From Ruminococcus flavefaciens (GTDB lineage: Bacteria > Bacillota > Clostridia > Oscillospirales > Ruminococcaceae): a stretch of 46,853 nt of DNA. The notes beneath the pieces were generated by a model. It had not been told where the DNA came from. It made no database searches and saw only the letters and a list, made by a program, of their open reading frames with translations. Shown here in pieces: positions 43,515 through 46,853 of the stretch. Both the position numbers and the translations under genes were made by a program. How positions within the stretch are numbered: position 1 is the stretch's first letter; every line of letters begins with the position of its first letter. Where the stretch lies: contig NZ_FRCT01000023.1 of NCBI RefSeq assembly GCF_900143025.1, positions 1-46,853 of the forward strand, written 5' to 3'.

Positions 43515-43745
43515 CTAATTAGTTATAATTATCTCGTCAATAGGCACATCAAGTATATGTGCCAGTATGACTATGTTGTCGATAGAGGGCATAGCGTCTC
43601 CTCTCATCCACTTGAATATCGCTTGCGGCGTGTTGAAGCCGAATACTGTTTGTACATCAGCCACCTTGAGTCCTTTGCCTTTTATCAAAGCTCTTATGTT
43701 TGCGCCTGTTGCTATCATATCGATAGTCGGAGCTGCTATAGGCAT
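43515..43745 (-). CDS. Small Cro/C1-type HTH protein
   Basis: 76 aa with one helix-turn-helix (ANIRALIKGKGLKVADVQTVFGFNTPQAIFKWMRGDAMPSIDN). The start is ATG 43745, seven nt after AAGGTGG; an in-frame ATG at 43805 adds an unlikely leader. The end (VPIDEIIITN) is typical of this group. Preceded on the same strand by a 49-aa ORF with a consensus promoter and divergent from the Fic gene. It may act as the local repressor. Confidence 0.82.
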   Translation of the reverse strand: MPIAAPTIDMIATGANIRALIKGKGLKVADVQTVFGFNTPQAIFKWMRGDAMPSIDNIVILAHILDVPIDEIIITN

Positions 43746-43858
43746 AAAAATAACCACCTTTCTGAATAGAATAATAAAAACCGCCTGTGTGAGTTGATAC
43801 TGCACACAGACGGCTATGTTCTATCAGAAGATGGTTTACAATGCAACACTATCTCTGC

Positions 43859-44008
43859 TCACCTTTTTAGGATGACCGAACAAGCACTTTTCTGTCCTGT
43901 GCGCAGCAAAACTGAGCCATTATCCTCCTGCTGGAAGAAATAGCTTGACTGCTGGAAATCAAAAGCACAAATGTATGCAGACATAGCGTTGTTCATGATA
44001 GCTTTCAT
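43859..44008 (-). CDS. Short ORF (49 aa), possibly translated peptide
   Basis: MKAIMNNAMSAYICAFDFQQ through SVILKR, starting at ATG 44008 seven nt after AAAGGGTG. It lies between a consensus promoter (44065-44093) and the HTH gene 113 nt downstream. The codon use looks normal and Gln/Phe/Ser content is high; no family recognised. It could be a leader peptide or a small regulatory protein, or non-coding. Confidence 0.4.
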   Translation of the reverse strand: MKAIMNNAMSAYICAFDFQQSSYFFQQEDNGSVLLRTGQKSACSVILKR

Positions 44009-44064
44009 TGTTTTCACCCTTTCGTTAGTAAGAATTCCGGGAGCTTTTCCCTTGTGTTGACATC

Positions 44065-44093
44065 ATTATATCACGGCATTACGGAAATGTCAA
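44065..44093 (-). promoter_or_regulatory. Consensus promoter for the short ORF/HTH unit
   Basis: Minus strand TTGACA (44088-44093), 17-nt spacer, TATAAT (44065-44070): perfect consensus, divergent from the Fic promoter. Confidence 0.7.
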
Positions 44094-44113
44094 GTAAACC
44101 TGTGGTATAGTTT

Positions 44114-44171
44114 TTATCGGCAAGAATTTCTATATATTATCATTGATTTTTTGCCGATAATGTGATATAAT
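44114..44171 (+). promoter_or_regulatory. Fic promoter with 10-bp inverted repeat (putative operator)
   Basis: TTATCGGCAA (44114-44123) and its exact complement TTGCCGATAA (44151-44160) flank 27 nt. The second arm sits in the 17-nt spacer between TTGATT (44143-44148) and TATAAT (44166-44171). This is a good position for repression, perhaps by the Fic protein's own HTH domain or by the divergent HTH protein. Confidence 0.6.
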
Positions 44172-44191
44172 AGAACTATGGAGGTGATACC

Positions 44192-45082
44192 GTGAAATAC
44201 AGAAGCGTAGCTGAAATGGCTGAATTATGGGGAATATCCGAGCGTACAGTCCGCAACTACTGTGCGGAAAGACGCATCGAAGGCGCTGTCCTTATCGGCA
44301 AAACATGGAAAATTCCTGCCGATGCCAAAAGACCTGAGCGCCGCAAGCTGAAACGTCCAGAGACACTGCTTGAGATCCTGAGAGAACAGAAAAGCAGTAA
44401 TCAGCACGGTGGTATCTATCACAAGTTACAGATCGAGCTGACCTATAATTCCAATCATATTGAAGGAAGCAAGCTAACCCACGACCAGACGCGCTATATC
44501 TTCGAGACCAACACCTTAGGCTTTGAGAATGAAGCGGTAAACGTTGACGATGTAGTTGAGACAGTCAACCACTTCCGCTGTATCGACTATGTTATTGAGA
44601 ACGCAGAAAAGCCTTTAACAGAGGCGTTTATCAAGGAGCTTCACAAGATGCTGAAAACAGGTACATCTGACAGCAGGAAGGATTGGTTTGCAGTTGGCAA
44701 GTATAAAAAGTTCGCTAATGAAGTCGGCGGCGAAATGACTGCTGCTCCCGATGAAGTGCCTGCACAAATGAAAAAGCTCATATCACAGTACAACGACTTG
44801 AAAGAGATCACGCTTGAAGATATAATCGACTTCCACTATCAGTTTGAGTCCATACATTCATTTCAGGACGGCAACGGCAGAGTTGGCAGGCTTATTATGC
44901 TGAAGGAGTGCCTGAGCCGTGATATAGTTCCGTTCATCATATCCGACGATCTGAAGATGTTCTATTACCGCGGACTCAAAAACTGGGAACAGGAACGTGG
45001 CTGGTTGACGGATACGGTACTGACTGCACAGGACCGCTTCAAGGCTTATCTTGATTATTTTCAGATCAGATATCAGGAGTGA
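44192..45082 (+). CDS. Fic-domain protein with N-terminal HTH
   Basis: 296 aa. N-terminal MerR-like excisionase-type HTH (SVAEMAELWGISERTVRNYC, ~5-45), linker, then a Fic domain. Active-site motif HSFQDGNGRVGR (222-233) is intact (catalytic H222). An inhibitory helix motif SNHIEG (87-92, [S/T]xxxE[G/N]) precedes the domain, as in self-inhibited class II Fic proteins. Such enzymes transfer AMP (or another nucleotide group) from ATP to target protein hydroxyls. GTG start 44192 after GGAGGTGAT. The MGMT gene starts 7 nt later, so the two are co-transcribed; the reason for this pairing is unknown. Confidence 0.9.
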   Translation: MKYRSVAEMAELWGISERTVRNYCAERRIEGAVLIGKTWKIPADAKRPERRKLKRPETLLEILREQKSSNQHGGIYHKLQIELTYNSNHIEGSKLTHDQTRYIFETNTLGFENEAVNVDDVVETVNHFRCIDYVIENAEKPLTEAFIKELHKMLKTGTSDSRKDWFAVGKYKKFANEVGGEMTAAPDEVPAQMKKLISQYNDLKEITLEDIIDFHYQFESIHSFQDGNGRVGRLIMLKECLSRDIVPFIISDDLKMFYYRGLKNWEQERGWLTDTVLTAQDRFKAYLDYFQIRYQE

Positions 45083-45089
45083 TGAAAGC

Positions 45090-45587
45090 ATGAATAACAC
45101 ATTTCACTATACCTCTCCCCTCGGCGGTATCACCCTCTCCAGTGACAGTGAAACACTGACAGGCTTATGGTTCGACGGGCAGAAATACTTTCCCCATAAG
45201 CTCATATCGGAAAGCACCGAAGCAGAGCTGCCGATATTTACCGAAACCGTCAAATGGCTCGATATTTATTTCAGCGGAAAAGAGCCGGGCTTCACACCGC
45301 CTATAAGTCTGCACACAACACCGTTCCGAAAGGCAGTATATGATATACTTCTGACGATACCTTACGGACAGACTATGACCTATGGCGAGATAGCAAATAT
45401 CATCGCAAATCAGCAAGGTGCTGAGCATATGTCGGCTCAGGCAGTCGGAAGTGCCGTCGGACATAATCCCGTCTCGATAATAATTCCCTGTCACAGAGTT
45501 GTCGGAGCAGACGGCAGTCTGACAGGCTATGCAGGCGGTTTGGATAAAAAGACAGCCCTTCTGAAACTTGAGAAGTACGAAATATAA
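45090..45587 (+). CDS. ogt: Methylated-DNA-[protein]-cysteine S-methyltransferase
   Basis: 165 aa. Active-site IIPCHRVVGADG (Cys ~135), DNA-binding HTH region LLTIPYGQTMTYGEIANIIA, and end motif GYAGGLDKKTALLKLEK. It removes alkyl groups from O6-alkylguanine in DNA by transfer to its own cysteine. The start is ATG 45090, nine nt after AGGAGT (45075-45080); the in-frame upstream ATG at 45051 lies inside the Fic gene. Second gene after Fic, with a terminator behind it. The gene symbol is given by family and not by strict orthology. Confidence 0.92.
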   Translation: MNNTFHYTSPLGGITLSSDSETLTGLWFDGQKYFPHKLISESTEAELPIFTETVKWLDIYFSGKEPGFTPPISLHTTPFRKAVYDILLTIPYGQTMTYGEIANIIANQQGAEHMSAQAVGSAVGHNPVSIIIPCHRVVGADGSLTGYAGGLDKKTALLKLEKYEI

Positions 45588-45592
45588 TGAAA

Positions 45593-45619
45593 AAGGCAGC
45601 CGCAATGGCTGCCTTCTTA
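45593..45619 (+). terminator. Terminator of the Fic/MGMT operon
   Basis: 9-bp stem AAGGCAGCC/GGCTGCCTT (45593-45601 with 45607-45615), 5-nt loop. Confidence 0.65.
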
Positions 45620-45638
45620 CTGTTCACGATATTTATCA

Positions 45639-46259
45639 TCAGATTTTTATAACTACCTCTATGCCGCTGTCCACAGCCTTTCGGAATTTCTCTCCGTCAG
45701 CAGGACTTCCTACGACTGTTCCGTAGTGGATAGGTATCGCGTACTTCGGACGGATAGTGTTAGCGAGCTCCGCAGCCTGTGAAGCATCGGTAGTGTAAGT
45801 TCCTCCGGCAGGAATGAGCGCAATGTCGCACTTCAACTGCTTGTTGTCGGGAGTGATGTCCGTGTCGCCTGCGATGTAAATGCGTCCGTGGTCGGGACTG
45901 TCGATGATGTATCCCAGCCAGCCGTTGGACTTGGGGTGGAAGGGCTTGCCTATATTGTATGCAGGGACAGCCTCAAATCTGATACCGAGTACATCAAACT
46001 GCTCGTCTGCGGAGACCTGCTTAACGGTCAGACCAAGTTCCTTCGGCTCGTTTACAGTGTCCGGACAGACGATAACAGTGTCGGACTTCATCACCTTGCG
46101 GATATCATCTGGGGAGTAGTGGTCGAAGTGGCTGTGTGTGATGAGGATAATGTCGGCATCGTGCGGTGCGCAGTTGATGTTGTACGGATCGGAGTAAATG
46201 ATCTTTCCTTCGTCAACGCGGATACTGCTGTGTTCGTTTATGGTTATGAAATCAAGCAT
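45639..46259 (-). CDS. MBL-fold metal-dependent hydrolase (UlaG/YtkL-like)
   Basis: 206 aa. Metallo-beta-lactamase motif THSHFDHYSP (HxHxDH near 61-66), AGDTDITPD (~138) and IPIHYGT (~182) are complete. The short UlaG-like layout suggests a hydrolase of a small phosphoester or lactone; substrate unknown. The start is ATG 46259 after GGGAGGT; a longer in-frame ATG at 46319 lies in the promoter. Monocistronic. Confidence 0.87.
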   Translation of the reverse strand: MLDFITINEHSSIRVDEGKIIYSDPYNINCAPHDADIILITHSHFDHYSPDDIRKVMKSDTVIVCPDTVNEPKELGLTVKQVSADEQFDVLGIRFEAVPAYNIGKPFHPKSNGWLGYIIDSPDHGRIYIAGDTDITPDNKQLKCDIALIPAGGTYTTDASQAAELANTIRPKYAIPIHYGTVVGSPADGEKFRKAVDSGIEVVIKI

Positions 46260-46290
46260 GGTGAGACCTCCCTGTCGGTATTTTTCTACA

Positions 46291-46319
46291 ATTATAGCAT
46301 AGATTGGCGTGGATAGCAA
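46291..46319 (-). promoter_or_regulatory. Promoter of the MBL-fold gene, at the edge of an IS remnant
   Basis: Minus strand TTGCTA (46314-46319), 17-nt spacer, TATAAT (46291-46296). The -35 box abuts the broken end of the IstB remnant. Confidence 0.55.
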
Positions 46320-46582
46320 GCAATTTTTTCGCTGACATTTTCAAGCCTTGTCATATCAAACTCGTCAAGTGTTTTCATTGACGGGAATTTCGCAGCTTTT
46401 ATCCTGCGTTTCTGACCTGTTACCGAGCGCTCTGCAAGTTCCTGTTTCATCAGTTCTATCAGGAACTGCTCATAACCGTCATCAGCTGAAAGATGGCGGA
46501 TTACCTTATCATAGTTATTGAAAGTAGGCACTCTGAGCTGCTTTGCATATAGCTTGATCGTTTCTTTCTGTACGCTGTTCAT
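46292..46582 (-). pseudogene. istB: Truncated IS21-family helper protein IstB (N-terminal part)
   Basis: 96 aa read against ~250 in a complete IstB. Residues ~1-75 match the IstB N-terminal lid region (LRVPTFNNYDKVIRHLSADDGYEQFLIELMKQEL, then AAKFPSMKTLDEFDM). The Walker A and the rest of the AAA+ ATPase are absent. The frame continues for about 15 unrelated residues (IACYPRQSML) and ends inside the MBL promoter. Its start overlaps the IstA-like stop (ATGA), the usual istAB coupling. The element was cut at about 46340. Confidence 0.78.
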
Positions 46583-46853
46583 ACTGCATCACCGCCTTTC
46601 AGCAGCGAATCGTATCGTTTAAGATCTGGCAGTATTATCTTTACCGATGTTTCTATCGGCGCATTATTTACTGTTTTACCGATAACGCAGGCGTACAGCG
46701 TATCATATGAATCAGCATAAGACAGGTGCTTCAATAATTCATCGCCGGTATCAATATACAGTCTCAATACCTTGACTATCTCCTTTGGGCTATCCAGCTT
46801 CATAAGAAAACCATAGAGTTCTCTGGGAACAGTTTCCTTTATCGGTGAAGCAT
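46579..46853 (-). CDS. istA: IS21-family transposase IstA, C-terminal end (runs off the window)
   Basis: Frame open from the window edge to 46579, 91 codons: ASPIKETVPRELYGFLMKLDSP, ending LPDLKRYDSLLKGGDAV. By position directly before istB, with ATGA overlap, and by length of the tail, this is the C-terminus of IstA. The DDE catalytic core lies outside the window, so integrity is unknown. Confidence 0.65.
   Translation of the reverse strand, partial: ASPIKETVPRELYGFLMKLDSPKEIVKVLRLYIDTGDELLKHLSYADSYDTLYACVIGKTVNNAPIETSVKIILPDLKRYDSLLKGGDAV

Overview
The window looks like the chromosome of an anaerobic, fibre-degrading Firmicute of the genus Ruminococcus. Reasons: a decaying gene ends in a Ruminococcus-type dockerin, there is a GH5 glucanase and a putative sensory [FeFe]-hydrogenase, Shine-Dalgarno sites are strong, and many promoters are near-consensus sigma-A (TTGACA-17 nt-TATAAT). 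The dockerin points to cellulosome or amylosome makers such as the R. flavefaciens group; the species is an inference.

Layout. 1-3.1 kb (minus): iron alcohol dehydrogenase, membrane metallophosphatase and a bacterial PARG-like macrodomain protein, tightly packed. 3.2-4.5 kb (plus): leaderless GH5. 4.5-6.4 kb (minus): ECF sigma factor and a membrane partner. 6.6-10.0 kb (plus): DUF2975/HTH pair followed by small membrane proteins and a DUF4153 protein. 10.0-13.7 kb: LytTR response regulator and AgrC-like kinase, flanked by two near-identical inverted direct-repeat sites. Each site points outward to its own promoter: one drives a candidate ~230-nt structured RNA, the other a family 2 glycosyltransferase with a hairpin leader. 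13.9-21.4 kb: OmpR-type two-component system divergent from an operon for a large solute-binding lipoprotein, two permeases and a membrane-fusion-like protein. Six 11-bp direct repeats sit in the operon promoter. No ATPase gene is present.

21.5-27.8 kb (minus): a lone membrane protein, then a five-gene operon: zinc-ribbon/LRR protein, protein kinase, VWA protein, PP2C phosphatase and a protein with a YPQQG-repeat tail. The kinase-VWA-phosphatase core resembles the TerY-P phosphorylation triad. 28.1-30.6 kb (plus): structured leader, periplasmic binding lipoprotein and a membrane protein with a degenerate GGDEF domain. 30.8-34.4 kb (plus): hypothetical protein; DivIVA-like coiled-coil protein with a sensory-type [FeFe]-hydrogenase. 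34.5-35.9 kb: dockerin/LRR pseudogene. 36.1-37.8 kb: MutS-like ATPase.

38-46.9 kb: mixed small transcription units: GNAT/YoaP, AraC-GyrI, a P-loop kinase/methyltransferase/zinc-protein operon, a 0.7-kb hairpin-rich gene-free stretch, an ATP-grasp protein, three tRNAs (Gln-TTG, Cys-GCA, Gln-CTG), a small HTH regulator and short ORF divergent from a Fic protein plus MGMT pair, an MBL-fold hydrolase, and a truncated IS21-type element running off the right edge.

The best candidates for something undescribed are the LytTR locus with its RNA, the triad operon with its repeat-tailed protein, and the 11-bp-repeat-controlled transporter. All functions come from reading sequence by eye; no database search was run.
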